Shown here: one piece after another, positions 17,394 to 27,457 of the stretch
Position numbering within the stretch: position 1 is the stretch's first letter
How the letters are laid out: each line of letters starts with the position of its first letter
Origin: Microcaldota archaeon
Lineage (GTDB): Archaea; Micrarchaeota; Micrarchaeia; Micrarchaeales; Micrarchaeaceae
DNA length: 64,000 nt
NCBI GenBank assembly: GCA_021799475.1
Contig: JAJZAJ010000002.1
Coordinates: 251,168-315,167 of the forward strand
Reading direction: 5' to 3'
Program-made: the position numbers and the translations under genes
Notes under the pieces: generated by a model
Told to the model about the DNA's origin: nothing
Database searches by the model: none
What the model saw: the letters and a program-made list of their open reading frames with translations, nothing else

Positions 17394-17960
17394 ATGGCTT
17401 TTTGCAGTGTGCATGGGAGGGTTGGAAAAGGCCAGATATGGAGCCTTGATATGATATTCGCCATGGTGATATTCTCTATAGCGATAACAATCCTCGCGTT
17501 CACGTGGACTACGATAAGCGGGCAGGTGGACGCAGCGTATTCCGGCAGCTCTGTAATAATGCCGCTCCAGGCGCAGACTGTTGCAAAAAACCTTCTGTCG
17601 CCAGGGTATCCTGAAGGATGGCCAAGCCAGATAAACCTCTCAAACAAGAATTCATGGCTCAATGTAAGCGTTGGGCTCGGCAGTGCTTCCGGTGGAATAG
17701 GAAACCTGTCTTCATCTAAAATATACGCGCTAATGTCTATGGCTGACAGCAACTATCAGTTTACTAAACAGGAGCTCGGAGTCGCGTATGATTACGACAT
17801 ACTTATACAGAGCGGAGCGATGAACCTGTCCATAGGCGAGCCGCCCGGAGTAAATAAAGCGGTTGCTATATATGTGCAGAGAGAGAATGTCGTGGTTGAC
17901 GGAGTTCCCGGAATGCTTACCGTTCTGATATGGACGAATACCCCTCTCGGAACGACATGA
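17394..17960 (+). CDS. Pilin-like membrane-anchored protein
   Basis: 188 residues with 'GKGQIWSLDMIFAMVIFSIAITILAF' near the N-terminus: a basic stretch, Gln, an acidic residue at about +6 and a hydrophobic helix, similar to but not a textbook class III signal. The rest is extracellular-looking, with sequons and no recognised domain. ATG 17394 follows GGTGGT with a 3-nt spacer and starts 10 nt after the upstream stop. It sits between two giant LamG proteins, so a minor pseudopilin or adaptor role in the same structure is inferred. Confidence 0.65.
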   Translation: MAFCSVHGRVGKGQIWSLDMIFAMVIFSIAITILAFTWTTISGQVDAAYSGSSVIMPLQAQTVAKNLLSPGYPEGWPSQINLSNKNSWLNVSVGLGSASGGIGNLSSSKIYALMSMADSNYQFTKQELGVAYDYDILIQSGAMNLSIGEPPGVNKAVAIYVQRENVVVDGVPGMLTVLIWTNTPLGTT

Positions 17961-18041
17961 TGGTGTTATGTGTGCATGTGCAATTATTTTATGCGTTGGT
18001 GCGATGATAATAGGATATTGGATAGTATGGGATGATATGTG

Positions 18042-20291
18042 ATGGTGATGAATGCGGATAATGTGAAAGGTTTTATCTTTACGGTCGACGCGATATTCGC
18101 CATGGTTGTAGCCGCAGCCGCTGTTTCGATACTGCTCTATATACACTTCACTCCGCAGATTTCTTACCAGGAACCGGCGTCTGAAGCATACAGCGTGATG
18201 CAGACGCTGCTCAGCACAACAGTTGCCCAGGCGGCTGCAGGGAGCACATATGCGAATTATTCCTATGTCGCAGGAAACTCATCGCAGTATACATGGCCAA
18301 TGTTCGGACATGATGCAGCTGACTCCGGGGCGACACCGGGTTATGGACCGCAATTTCCGCGGTTGCTATGGGATTTTGGAACGAAAGATGATATAGTGCC
18401 TGGCATATCGGTCGCTGACGGAGTAGTCGCCTTTGTGGAAGTCACTGGCACAGCGGGCTCGAGGCTGTTTATACTGAATGCAACAACAGGGAAAGTTATA
18501 GCAAACACAACAGTAGGCAACAACTTCATAGTAAGTCCAATGATATACAATCATGAGATAGGGACTGCCAATTCCGGGGATTTTTTCAATTTCTATTCTG
18601 AGAACGGAACTAATATAGGGGAAGTGCAGGCACAGGACATATCTCTAAACAGCACTGGGTCAGCTTTTAACAACTATTTCCAGATCTCTAAAGATCTGGT
18701 TAGTTCTTCAAACTTCACGGAGCAGCTGTCAGGCACGATAGGGAGCTATCTTGCATATGGAAACGGAGCATACATTGCCTCAAACCAGCCAACAACTGGA
18801 GGAAGCCCTGGTACGATAAGCTCATTTGGATTATTCTCACAAGGAACGGCAAGAGAATGGATGCAGGGATGGACAAGGAATTTGGGATCTGTGCTGAACA
18901 CCACACCGCCATCGATTTCGGGAAATTACGTGGGCGTAGGATGGGGATCCAATCTTTCAGTGTACAGTCTCAACGGCAGCCGCGTCGTGGCGCTTACTTT
19001 CCCGACAAGGTTATCAGGAGGCCCGGCACTTGCGAACGGGTCCGCCTATGCCATCACAGGAAATGCACTGTATTCAATAAATATAACCAGCAATAGCATT
19101 ACTTATGCATCGAATATTTTGACGCCGACAGCCTCAACAGGCTCCAGTCTTTTTGAGAGGATGCCTGCTATAACACCGAACATCGTTTACGTGCTGGCAA
19201 ATGGCCAGCTTTTCGAGGCATTCAACAGGTGGACCGGCCAGAGGCTATGGGCTGCACCGCTTAATGGCACTCCTTTCAAGCGCATCGGTGACGTTGCGAT
19301 ATCAGGAGGTAATGCCTATATCAGTGATGGAACAACTCTGTTCGCGTTCGGAGGCTGCTCCTCGAGCCCGCAGGAAAGTTTGCTGCAGGCTATAGCAACA
19401 ATGTATGTCAATGGAGAAGGGGGCTGCGCTAACCTGCTGTTAAACTCCACATACGGCACCGGAAATATAGGCATCTTCATAAACGGCACTTACGGTCCGG
19501 CGTACAAGCTTGCAAATTTCAGCTCGCTGCAAGGTTCCCAGTTTATAAGCTTCCAGGCAATAAATCTTCCGACAAGCTCACCTATTTCCGCGGCAGCATG
19601 GGTTTACCCGTATTCCGTGCAGGATGTCGCATCCGATAACGGCAACTTCGTAGGCGTACTCTCATATGGGACGAAGAGTACCGGCTGCACCCCCGGAGGA
19701 AATTCGTTTGTATTTGCAATCACTTCCCTGTTCAGGCCTTCTTTTTCCGATTATTGCAACAACGCGGTAGAAACCAATGGACCTACGCTATCCCCGAATG
19801 CATGGAACTTCATAGGGATAAGCGCCAGCGGATCGAATATTATATTTTATGTGAACAACCAGTCTGAGAGCATGACTGTTAAAAACACGATTACCCCTGT
19901 ATCAAAATTCCTTACAATTGGAGATGTGGATAACGGAGGCCCTGGAGGCAGGGTGTTCAACGGGATAATAGCAGGCGTGCAGCTATACGGCAACGTGCTT
20001 ACTGCAAACCAGATGACGCAGCTGTACAACGAGGGTCTGGGAGGCATGCCGATACAGAATAATAGCCTGGCAGGGTGGTGGCCGCTCGAGGGTGATGGAT
20101 CAGACTACAGCGGCAACGGAAACGGCAACTTCGGTATTGCAAGATATCCCCTAAACTACGTAAGCAGCAATTATATGCCGCCGTCGCTGAAGAGCGCTTT
20201 TGAGGTAAGTGCCGCCTCAGTTCCTATGCTTTTAAATGTAAACGGCACTTATAACACTTATAATGTAAGTGTAGTAGTGTGGAGGAAATGA
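18042..20291 (+). CDS. Membrane-anchored surface protein with PQQ-like beta-propeller and LamG domain
   Basis: About 749 residues. The N-terminal anchor 'GFIFTVDAIFAMVVAAAAVSILLY' resembles the pilin-like helix of the preceding gene (same F-x-D-x-I-F-A-M pattern). 'WPMFGHDAADSGATPG' at about residue 90 is a PQQ/quinoprotein-type propeller opening, followed by strands such as 'GRLFILNATTGKVIANTTVG' style blades to about 430. A LamG-like domain covers about 480-700 with the locus tail 'GWWPLEGDGSDYSGNGNGN'. No redox cofactor residues are evident, so the propeller is probably a binding platform. ATG 18048 is another possible start. The stop overlaps the next ATG. Confidence 0.75.
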   Translation: MVMNADNVKGFIFTVDAIFAMVVAAAAVSILLYIHFTPQISYQEPASEAYSVMQTLLSTTVAQAAAGSTYANYSYVAGNSSQYTWPMFGHDAADSGATPGYGPQFPRLLWDFGTKDDIVPGISVADGVVAFVEVTGTAGSRLFILNATTGKVIANTTVGNNFIVSPMIYNHEIGTANSGDFFNFYSENGTNIGEVQAQDISLNSTGSAFNNYFQISKDLVSSSNFTEQLSGTIGSYLAYGNGAYIASNQPTTGGSPGTISSFGLFSQGTAREWMQGWTRNLGSVLNTTPPSISGNYVGVGWGSNLSVYSLNGSRVVALTFPTRLSGGPALANGSAYAITGNALYSINITSNSITYASNILTPTASTGSSLFERMPAITPNIVYVLANGQLFEAFNRWTGQRLWAAPLNGTPFKRIGDVAISGGNAYISDGTTLFAFGGCSSSPQESLLQAIATMYVNGEGGCANLLLNSTYGTGNIGIFINGTYGPAYKLANFSSLQGSQFISFQAINLPTSSPISAAAWVYPYSVQDVASDNGNFVGVLSYGTKSTGCTPGGNSFVFAITSLFRPSFSDYCNNAVETNGPTLSPNAWNFIGISASGSNIIFYVNNQSESMTVKNTITPVSKFLTIGDVDNGGPGGRVFNGIIAGVQLYGNVLTANQMTQLYNEGLGGMPIQNNSLAGWWPLEGDGSDYSGNGNGNFGIARYPLNYVSSNYMPPSLKSAFEVSAASVPMLLNVNGTYNTYNVSVVVWRK

Positions 20292-23200
20292 AAAAAAGCA
20301 TTTTTACTACAAATAAAAAGGGCATACTCCTTACGCTGCTGATGGTAGTAATGCTTATATTGATGGTTGGGGAACTTACCTTCTATATAGCGCTGAATAC
20401 GAATTATAATACTCTCGCTGAATCCGGAGCGGAGGCTTCCAGCCAGGGCAGCTTTGCCGGCGCTGTCCCGTCCGAGCTCTCGGGCTTCCTGCATACAGAC
20501 CTCTATGCATCAATACTGGCTCTAAACCGTTATGAGAACACTTCAAGCCTCAGATATGGAAATTTCATAACCAATACGAGCCAGGAGCTATCGTCGCTAG
20601 TAGTCAACGGAACCGTGTTTTCTACAAACATGAGCAAATATATCGGGACAGCGTCGCTCAACGTACATATTGCAAATTTGGAAAAGCAGGCTGCAGCACA
20701 GGGGATAAACCTCACGTTTCAGAATAGCAACGTAATAATTTACCAGACGACTCCGTATGCGATAAACATAACTTATACTGGGATAATGAATGCGACTACC
20801 GCATATGGGAAACTGAGCATACCGTTATTCGTAAACTCAAGCGTTAACCTAAACGGGCTTCCTGACCTCCTTGCTACGCAGGAGGGATATCCATATCAGG
20901 TATATCTGCTGCCTAACGCCCCGCAGGCGAAGCTTATAGGAGGGACTACCGCGGAGATCGGATCGCATTCAGCCTTCATGTCCGTTTACGGAACCGCATT
21001 ATCAATACCTGCAGGCTCTACATGCAGCGCAGTGCCATTGCAGGATCAGAATGCCAATTATATACTTATAGACGGAGATTCTGGAGCGTTGGTAGGCACC
21101 TGCGGCACTGCGGGACTCATAACGTGTAATTCCGACCTGGCCGGGAGCATTAGCGTGCCTTGGCTGGCGTACGCGCCCGGAGTATGCTCGTCTGTTCTTA
21201 ACGGCATATACAACGGCACACAGATTTTGCTTGACGGAGCTGTGCTGGGAGCCTATAATATATCCGCAATACAGGCGGAGCAGGGCAGCGGCTACTTCTT
21301 CCCGTCGCAGTATGCGCCGTCTTATCTCGAAAGGTCGGAAGGAGGCTTGACACAGAGTTCCACAGCAGGGATAACATCGCTTGGGCAGTACTCGAGAGAG
21401 ACAACTGCTTTCAACAAGGGGCTTGCGAACACTCCCGCAGATACGCCTTCTCCGTCGCTCGATGCGCTCGATGTAGGAGATCCAGGTATTACCCTGGCGG
21501 CGTGGATAGAACCAACAAACTTATCTACCTGTGGTTTTTCAGGAGTGGCTTTTTGCGAGATAATAGCCAAAAACGGAGCCTATCTTTTGGGGATAGATGG
21601 AGCAGGAAATTTATACTTTGCAATTAATAACACCGGCTCTAGCTGGAATTGGTACTCCGCTAATGCTGATATCAGAGCAGGGAACTATTATTTTGCAGCT
21701 GCAAGTTATGACGGCAATACTATAAGGCTGTATGTTGACGGAAGTATTGTCAGGAGCATTTCTAGCTATGGCAATATAGACTATACGAAAGCAGGAAACC
21801 AGCAGCCTTTAAGCATTGGAGCGTTAAGCCAATCCGGAGGCCCTGTAGCATATTTCATTGGAAGGATCTCTGATGCCCAGGTGTATAACATAGCTCTCCC
21901 TCCTAATGCCATAATGTCGATGTACCAGCAGGGCTTTGGCAGCCCTCCAGTCTCAGGCCTTGTGGGCTGGTGGCCTCTTTACGGCAACGCAAATGACTAC
22001 AGCGGTAATATGAATAATGCGGTTTTCACTCCTAGCGGCGTTAGCTTCACTCCGTTGGTAGGCTATTCCGGAGACCCGCTCCTGCAGGGACCGCAAACGA
22101 CTTATTCGATTAAAGCGGCACGCATGGTAGCGAGCAGCAGCGACTACATAAATATAACAAGCAGGGGCGTAAACGGATTTTCTTTTGGCGACAACCCAAG
22201 CTCAAGCTTCGCGTGGGTCTATCCTATAAGTTACCCTTCTTCCGGCGCATGGTCGATGGTGGATTTTTACGGGTCGAGCACTTCGACTCCGGCAGTTACA
22301 CGAACCTTGTCAATTAACCCTGCAGGAAATGCGTGTTTCAACAGCGGCGGCAACGATGCGTGCGATGCGCTGCAATTGAAGCTCAATGCATGGAATTTCA
22401 TAGGTTATTCGTATTTAGGCGGTACAGAAAACACAGTAACAATCTTCTTGAACGGCAATTCTGTATCTACAAACCTAGCAAAAGCGCTCTCGACATCGCC
22501 AAGCAACGCATACATAGGCGCTTACGCCGGGCCTGGTTATTTCTTCAACGGCAGCATAGCGGATGTACAGGTGTACAATTCAGCTATCCCGCCGGCGCAG
22601 GAGATGCAGCTCTATTCTAGTGGCATTTCAGGAGGGCCTGTTGCGATGAACTCAATAGTTGGATGGTGGCCTCTCAACGGAAATGCGCAGGACTACTCGA
22701 CATACAATAACAATGGAAATCTGGAGGGCACTACAACGTTTACGCAGGTTATTTCACAGCCTGTGCCTACGCCCATATACGGTGTTCAGGGCTGCAACAA
22801 TCCAACACAGTGCACAAATTCGACGCTACAGCAGATGATGTTAGGCGCACGTCCGCTCACGCAGAGTGCAGCAGGATGGGAGAACGAAAGTACGGCTCTC
22901 GGATTGCCGTTTGATCAGTCACCTGGGGCGATGTCTTTCAATGGTGCAGGATATTTAAATGAATCCAGCGGGATTTTGTGGGTCGGCGAAGGGGCTTCAT
23001 CCTTCTCCTTTTCAATTTGGGTCTATCCTACAAACAGTTATGGTGTTATAGTTGACGAGGTTGCTAGCGGGGGATGGCATGATTCTTTTATAAACATGGT
23101 TGGTGGAACTGGATACGTACGCGTCTGGGACGCCCCTTCATGCACGAGTTTGGGGAGCATACCGCTCAATGCCTGGAGCAACATAGTGCTTAGTTACAAC

Positions 23201-23611
23201 CAGTCCTCGAAAGAGCTGCGCGGCTTTCTGAACGGAATACTGAAGGGGAGTCAGTCCTTATCTAGGACAGCGCCGACAAAGCTCGCTTATTATCCGATAG
23301 GGATTGGAGACGTTACTTCGTGCGGCACCTCTACAGCATACAACTATCAGGGAAGTGCTGCTGATTTCAAGCTGTATAATGTCGGCTTGAGCGCTGCGCA
23401 GGCGTTGCAGCTCTATCAGAATGATAGCGTGATTAACCTGCCGGCCAACATGATATGGGAGTTAAACTCTGGAAATAATGGAGCGATGAACCAGACTCCG
23501 GAGAGCATTACAGGAGATACTGGCGTCTTATATAACTCATCATCCGGATTGGTGCAGTGCAGTTCAGCTAGCGTAGTAAGCGGATTATGTCCCGAAGAAT
23601 ACGTGCCATAG
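20288..23611 (+). CDS. Giant membrane-anchored surface protein with three LamG domains
   Basis: About 1107 residues from ATG 20288, which overlaps the upstream stop by 4 nt with GGAGG-like bases just before; GTG 20279 is in frame. A basic N-terminus and a helix at about 12-35 form the anchor. The next 330 residues are secreted-looking but unrecognised. LamG-like domains follow at roughly 385-570, 590-790 and 850-1060, each closing with 'VQVYN', 'LYxxG' and 'GWWPLxGNxxDYS' elements. Short exact nucleotide matches to neighbouring LamG genes point to recent exchange of modules. Confidence 0.75.
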   Translation: MKKSIFTTNKKGILLTLLMVVMLILMVGELTFYIALNTNYNTLAESGAEASSQGSFAGAVPSELSGFLHTDLYASILALNRYENTSSLRYGNFITNTSQELSSLVVNGTVFSTNMSKYIGTASLNVHIANLEKQAAAQGINLTFQNSNVIIYQTTPYAINITYTGIMNATTAYGKLSIPLFVNSSVNLNGLPDLLATQEGYPYQVYLLPNAPQAKLIGGTTAEIGSHSAFMSVYGTALSIPAGSTCSAVPLQDQNANYILIDGDSGALVGTCGTAGLITCNSDLAGSISVPWLAYAPGVCSSVLNGIYNGTQILLDGAVLGAYNISAIQAEQGSGYFFPSQYAPSYLERSEGGLTQSSTAGITSLGQYSRETTAFNKGLANTPADTPSPSLDALDVGDPGITLAAWIEPTNLSTCGFSGVAFCEIIAKNGAYLLGIDGAGNLYFAINNTGSSWNWYSANADIRAGNYYFAAASYDGNTIRLYVDGSIVRSISSYGNIDYTKAGNQQPLSIGALSQSGGPVAYFIGRISDAQVYNIALPPNAIMSMYQQGFGSPPVSGLVGWWPLYGNANDYSGNMNNAVFTPSGVSFTPLVGYSGDPLLQGPQTTYSIKAARMVASSSDYINITSRGVNGFSFGDNPSSSFAWVYPISYPSSGAWSMVDFYGSSTSTPAVTRTLSINPAGNACFNSGGNDACDALQLKLNAWNFIGYSYLGGTENTVTIFLNGNSVSTNLAKALSTSPSNAYIGAYAGPGYFFNGSIADVQVYNSAIPPAQEMQLYSSGISGGPVAMNSIVGWWPLNGNAQDYSTYNNNGNLEGTTTFTQVISQPVPTPIYGVQGCNNPTQCTNSTLQQMMLGARPLTQSAAGWENESTALGLPFDQSPGAMSFNGAGYLNESSGILWVGEGASSFSFSIWVYPTNSYGVIVDEVASGGWHDSFINMVGGTGYVRVWDAPSCTSLGSIPLNAWSNIVLSYNQSSKELRGFLNGILKGSQSLSRTAPTKLAYYPIGIGDVTSCGTSTAYNYQGSAADFKLYNVGLSAAQALQLYQNDSVINLPANMIWELNSGNNGAMNQTPESITGDTGVLYNSSSGLVQCSSASVVSGLCPEEYVP

Positions 23612-23618
23612 TGATGCA

Positions 23619-24533
23619 ATGGATTTTGATAGATTTACCGGTGATTCACGCAAGTCGCAGTCAGCTCTTGAGCTTCTCACAGTGTATTCATGGGCGCTTC
23701 TTGTGATAGGCGTCCTCCTGGCTATAGCATTCATAGTAGCTCTGTCGAACAACCAGGCAAACTACCTGAGCCCGACCTGCACAATACAGCCGCTCCTTCC
23801 ATGCAGTGATTCGCTCCTGAGCACTACTCCGATAAAATACTATATCACATTTACCAACGATCTGCAGATACCGATGAACTTTACCGCAAACGCGATAAAC
23901 GTAACTACGGAAGGGATAGGCAGCTCAGGGACAGAGCACAGTTTCGGCTACTGCTATCCTGGCTTCGCGTTGCCTGGCACAAGCGTAGTGTGCACGGCAA
24001 ATGTCAGCGGCTCTTACGGCGCCACCTCTGGGCGCCAGGCAGGCGTGTTCTTTACTTTATCGTATTACCTTTGCAACAGCGACAGCCAGTCAAGCTGCAA
24101 CACCGCTTCTAGTTACAAGACATCCGGGCTCTCCCTGCAGACCATTGAGCCAGCAACATTAAGCTACAATACGCTTACTGTTGAAATAGGTTCGATAGGC
24201 AACGGCGCAATCGGCGATAACGGGCTGCTGGTCATCGACGGGGAAAGATATGCTGATGGAGCGAATGTGCTGCTCCCATATGGCAAATATACTGTTTATG
24301 CGCAGCCGCTCGCTGGATTCACTTTCTCGAGTTGGAGTATAAAGCAAGGCAGTTCCACAATATCGCCGGCCCTTCCGGCCAATGCAGTCGGCAGCCTTAC
24401 ATTCAACTCCGCCAGTGAGATAGCAGTAATATTCACCGGTCTTTCGTGTAATGTATGCAGTTTTTTGGTAGCATGTCCAGCAGTATGCCCTACTGAAGTC
24501 AGCTGTGGAGGAGGTTTGAATAAGTGCACCTGA
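23619..24533 (+). CDS. Class III signal-peptide surface protein with C-terminal Cys-rich end
   Basis: 304 residues. The signal region 'RKSQSALELLTVYSWALLVIGVLLAIAF' is a clear class III type (Q-S-A-L-E). No LamG domain is seen. The middle holds paired Cys ('CTIQPLLPC') and beta-rich segments, and residues about 205-270 resemble repeats of the 'YTVYAQPLAGFTFSSW' kind found in bacterial/archaeal surface proteins. The last 30 residues hold six Cys. ATG 23619 has GTGAT at 23611-23615 with a 3-nt spacer. It is the last gene of the plus-strand surface run. Confidence 0.75.
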   Translation: MDFDRFTGDSRKSQSALELLTVYSWALLVIGVLLAIAFIVALSNNQANYLSPTCTIQPLLPCSDSLLSTTPIKYYITFTNDLQIPMNFTANAINVTTEGIGSSGTEHSFGYCYPGFALPGTSVVCTANVSGSYGATSGRQAGVFFTLSYYLCNSDSQSSCNTASSYKTSGLSLQTIEPATLSYNTLTVEIGSIGNGAIGDNGLLVIDGERYADGANVLLPYGKYTVYAQPLAGFTFSSWSIKQGSSTISPALPANAVGSLTFNSASEIAVIFTGLSCNVCSFLVACPAVCPTEVSCGGGLNKCT

Positions 24534-24613
24534 CATTGAATGCCCGTAAAAAGGAAGACGATGCGCTGTTTTATGATTTAGGAAAGCTGCGACAGCATAT
24601 CTAGAAATCTTAC

Positions 24614-25624
24614 TTATGCTCCCGCTCCTATGGTAGAGAACAGCCCGCTCACCACATGACCCACTACGAAATAGATCAGCAGGCCGACAATCACAAATAT
24701 AGGGAGGAATCGCAGTCCTCTTACAGGGCTGCCTGTAGATATCGCAGACATTATGAGGCTGGCGAAAGAGGTTATCACTATTATCGCAACGTATGAGAAA
24801 TCAGTATATTCTGCAGGCGTGATTTTAGGCGGCGATGGCTTGAAGAAAGAAAGCCCGGTGGCGGGGAGGCCGCTGGGATTCGACTGGAGTATTCCGGCCC
24901 ATACCGTATCTGTTACTACGATCATCTGGTTCGTAAGACCGTAAAGCGTTGGCGCGGCGAACAGACCTGCAAACGCGACGAATATCGTGTATAACATAAG
25001 CTGACCGGATATCTCCTTCTGGATAAGCTGCTGGTTCCTCATGTCTTTCGCTATCTGGGCCAGCAGGTCGGCCATTGCACCGCCAAACCTGAGCGCCTCG
25101 AGTATCATCCTTACAGCATGCTGCAGCTGGTACGACCTGTACTTCTGAGCGAACTCCTGCATTGCATTCTCCAGAGTCTCTCCGCCGAACACCCTTCTGT
25201 TCATCTCCTTTACGTCCTCGCTGAGAAAACCGAACTCTGGTCTTGCGGCAAGCAGCATCGCCCTCTCAAGAGATATCCCGCTCCTTAGGTTGGCTGAAGC
25301 GATCTGCAGGAAATCCGGCAGCATAGTCTCTAGCGCAGTCTTCCTCTTGTCTATAAGATACTCCATTAGGAGGTATATCGCCGCTATGTAGAGGCCTGAA
25401 ACGAGAAGCGATATAACCCAGCTGAGAAGGAATCCGAAAGAAAGATAATAGAGGAGGAAGGCCATTACGAGGAAAAGTATAAGAGCCGGTACTATTGTAA
25501 GCTCCAGAACCATGTTAACAGATGTTTTAACCCCTGCCAAGTCAAGTTCTTTTGATATCCTGCGTGACAGCCCTCTGGATATAAGCCTGTCGAAATTTAT
25601 TTCCGGTATCGGTATTTTGGGCAT
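24614..25624 (-). CDS. Type II secretion system F domain protein, TadC/archaeal pilus platform subunit
   Basis: Polytopic inner-membrane platform protein of type IV pilus-like machines, 336 residues. Helices near 45-100, 210-235, 275-300 and 310-330 flank a cytosolic helical domain with 'DFLQIASANLRSGISLERAMLLAARPEFG' and 'QHAVRMILEALRFGGAMADLLAQIAKDMRN', the classic T2SF pattern. It is the last gene of the operon that runs from 30276, 4 nt after the previous stop. The pairing of two T2SF proteins resembles TadB/TadC or the archaeal EppA-dependent pilus sets; the substrate may be the LamG pilins next door (inferred from location). Confidence 0.85.
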   Translation of the reverse strand: MPKIPIPEINFDRLISRGLSRRISKELDLAGVKTSVNMVLELTIVPALILFLVMAFLLYYLSFGFLLSWVISLLVSGLYIAAIYLLMEYLIDKRKTALETMLPDFLQIASANLRSGISLERAMLLAARPEFGFLSEDVKEMNRRVFGGETLENAMQEFAQKYRSYQLQHAVRMILEALRFGGAMADLLAQIAKDMRNQQLIQKEISGQLMLYTIFVAFAGLFAAPTLYGLTNQMIVVTDTVWAGILQSNPSGLPATGLSFFKPSPPKITPAEYTDFSYVAIIVITSFASLIMSAISTGSPVRGLRFLPIFVIVGLLIYFVVGHVVSGLFSTIGAGA

Positions 25625-25628
25625 ATCG

Positions 25629-26714
25629 TCACATTGAGAAGACAGGTCTTGATGACCTTATCAGCTGGAGGAAAACAATCTGCAGGAATACTATCCCGAC
25701 GAGCACAAATCCCAGCACTGTGACATCTACAGTGAAGAAGGATATGAAAGTCGTTAGTATAGTGATTACAGCTATACCCATACTGGGTAAAATTACACCG
25801 AAGAGCATGTAGAACATGGCGAGGGCATTGAGCTTCTGGCCGTAGCTCCTTAGTTCTATTATCCTTTCCTGCGAGACTTGGTCGATTACGCTCTGCAGCG
25901 CTGTCACCACATCGGCACCGGCCTTTATGCTGACTGATGCCTGTAGCATGATGCGTCTGAATGTCCGGCTTTGCGTCTGCGCTACAGTCTGGTCTATAGC
26001 ATCTTCGAGCGGCATCCCTAGCTGTACCCTTTTTACTATCTTTGCGAACTCCTTGCTCGCTTCGCCATATCCGGTGCTTATCGAAGTTATTGCGTTGAAC
26101 AGGGGCATTCCAGACCTAAGGGATATTATCATGTCTCGCGCTGCAAAGAGGAGGTCGCGCTCGACCTGTTTCGCGTTGCTCTTTCTTTTCTGCATCGGGA
26201 AGTTCAGGAACGTGCGGAACCCGAACTGGAATACTGCCACGCCGAGAGCCAAGGATATCACAATATCTATCGCGAATGAGAACCCTATATGCAGGAATAG
26301 GATGAACATCGAAACTGCAACGGCTACTGCCACCATAAGAGAAGCAATAAGCATTTTCTGCACGAATTCGAACACTGTAGATTTTATCCCTTGTTCGCTA
26401 AGCGCCTCTTCAAGGCTGGTATGTTTTGAAGCTATGCCTTGGACATAATTCTTCCATTTGCTCGGTTTGCTTATCTTTCCGGCTTGCCTGCTCTTTGGTT
26501 GCGCGCTTTCTTCGGCAGCTACGGCAGTGGTCTTTTGCGCCGCGCTTTCGGCAAACGGCTGTGATGCGGCAGCGGGCTGCATACTCTGCTTCTGCGCTTT
26601 CGGCTTGATATTTATCTTTGGGAACCTGAATGTTATTTTACCGGGCTTTGGCTGCAGCTCTATCCTTTCGTTTCCGACTCGTATCACCTTCGGTTCCCTT
26701 TTGAATATAGCCAT
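25629..26714 (-). CDS. Type II secretion system F domain protein with cytosolic N-terminal extension
   Basis: Second platform subunit, 361 residues. The first 100 or so residues are basic and Ala/Gln/Pro-rich, so an unstructured cytosolic arm. Then come two helices (about 125-170), the T2SF domain ('DLLFAARDMIISLRSGMPLFNAITSIS' and 'RRIMLQASVSIKAGADVVTALQSVI') and two terminal helices. Its start shares a base with the stop of the upstream gene (TAATG), so translation is coupled. Works with the ATPase and the other T2SF protein of this operon. Confidence 0.85.
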   Translation of the reverse strand: MAIFKREPKVIRVGNERIELQPKPGKITFRFPKINIKPKAQKQSMQPAAASQPFAESAAQKTTAVAAEESAQPKSRQAGKISKPSKWKNYVQGIASKHTSLEEALSEQGIKSTVFEFVQKMLIASLMVAVAVAVSMFILFLHIGFSFAIDIVISLALGVAVFQFGFRTFLNFPMQKRKSNAKQVERDLLFAARDMIISLRSGMPLFNAITSISTGYGEASKEFAKIVKRVQLGMPLEDAIDQTVAQTQSRTFRRIMLQASVSIKAGADVVTALQSVIDQVSQERIIELRSYGQKLNALAMFYMLFGVILPSMGIAVITILTTFISFFTVDVTVLGFVLVGIVFLQIVFLQLIRSSRPVFSM

Positions 26715-27457
26715 TAGGCAGCACCACCTTGTTGCATTAACCTTATTGCTTCGGAAAGCCGTTGATCCCTGAGATTCCTCAAAGACTGCTCGAGAGAGCC
26801 CTGCTCAGCCTGCTCATTGATTGACGCCTTTTCCTCTTTGACGATATCCTGCAGACCATAGATTTCCTGCGACACTATGTCCATGTGTTCCTTGTCAAAC
26901 ACGTTTTCCCTTATGCCCTCTATAATTCTCTCGACTTCGGATATCTGATCCGCAAGCGAGAGGCTTGGCAGGACAAGATCGCTCCTCCTGATATTGCGTT
27001 TCTTGAGCTCAAGCTTTAATTTTGGTTTTAAGGAGGAGAGCCTGTTTGTTATGGCAACCATCTCTTTTTTTATCCGCTCCTTATGCTGTTTCATCCTTTC
27101 TCCTGATGGAACTTGCATACCGGTTCGGGCTTCTGCAGGAGAGCCGGAAGGCGGTTGCGGTCTCGGGATTCCGTAAGTATAGCTTGCCTGCGCAACGCCC
27201 GATGTCACAAGATGCAATGATGGCTGTTCTATGCGCTTTTCCTGTGGCTCTTTCATCATACGCCTGCCTCCTGATTCGATGCCGTTTATTATATCAACGA
27301 GTTCTGCATAACTCTTTGGCTGCTCCGGCAGCGGCGCTCCGGTGGCAGACCAGACGTCTAGCGCCACCTCATCCGGCTTCGATGATGATGCCTCGACGCT
27401 TTCTATCTGCGCAACCAGTTCCTGATATCTCTTGCCATCCTCGTCTTCCATGGGCAT
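26714..27457 (-). CDS. Unrecognised charged protein of the pilus-type operon
   Basis: 247 residues, no signal or membrane segment. Acidic and Pro-rich first half, then Lys/Glu-rich helices from about 130 on ('HKERIKKEMVAITNRLSSLKPKLKLELKKR'), partly coiled-coil. No family recognised. It is locked between the ATPase and the first T2SF gene by one-base TAATG overlaps on both sides, so it is very probably a component or regulator of the same machine, perhaps linking ATPase and platform; this is inference from position only. Confidence 0.7.
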   Translation of the reverse strand: MPMEDEDGKRYQELVAQIESVEASSSKPDEVALDVWSATGAPLPEQPKSYAELVDIINGIESGGRRMMKEPQEKRIEQPSLHLVTSGVAQASYTYGIPRPQPPSGSPAEARTGMQVPSGERMKQHKERIKKEMVAITNRLSSLKPKLKLELKKRNIRRSDLVLPSLSLADQISEVERIIEGIRENVFDKEHMDIVSQEIYGLQDIVKEEKASINEQAEQGSLEQSLRNLRDQRLSEAIRLMQQGGAA

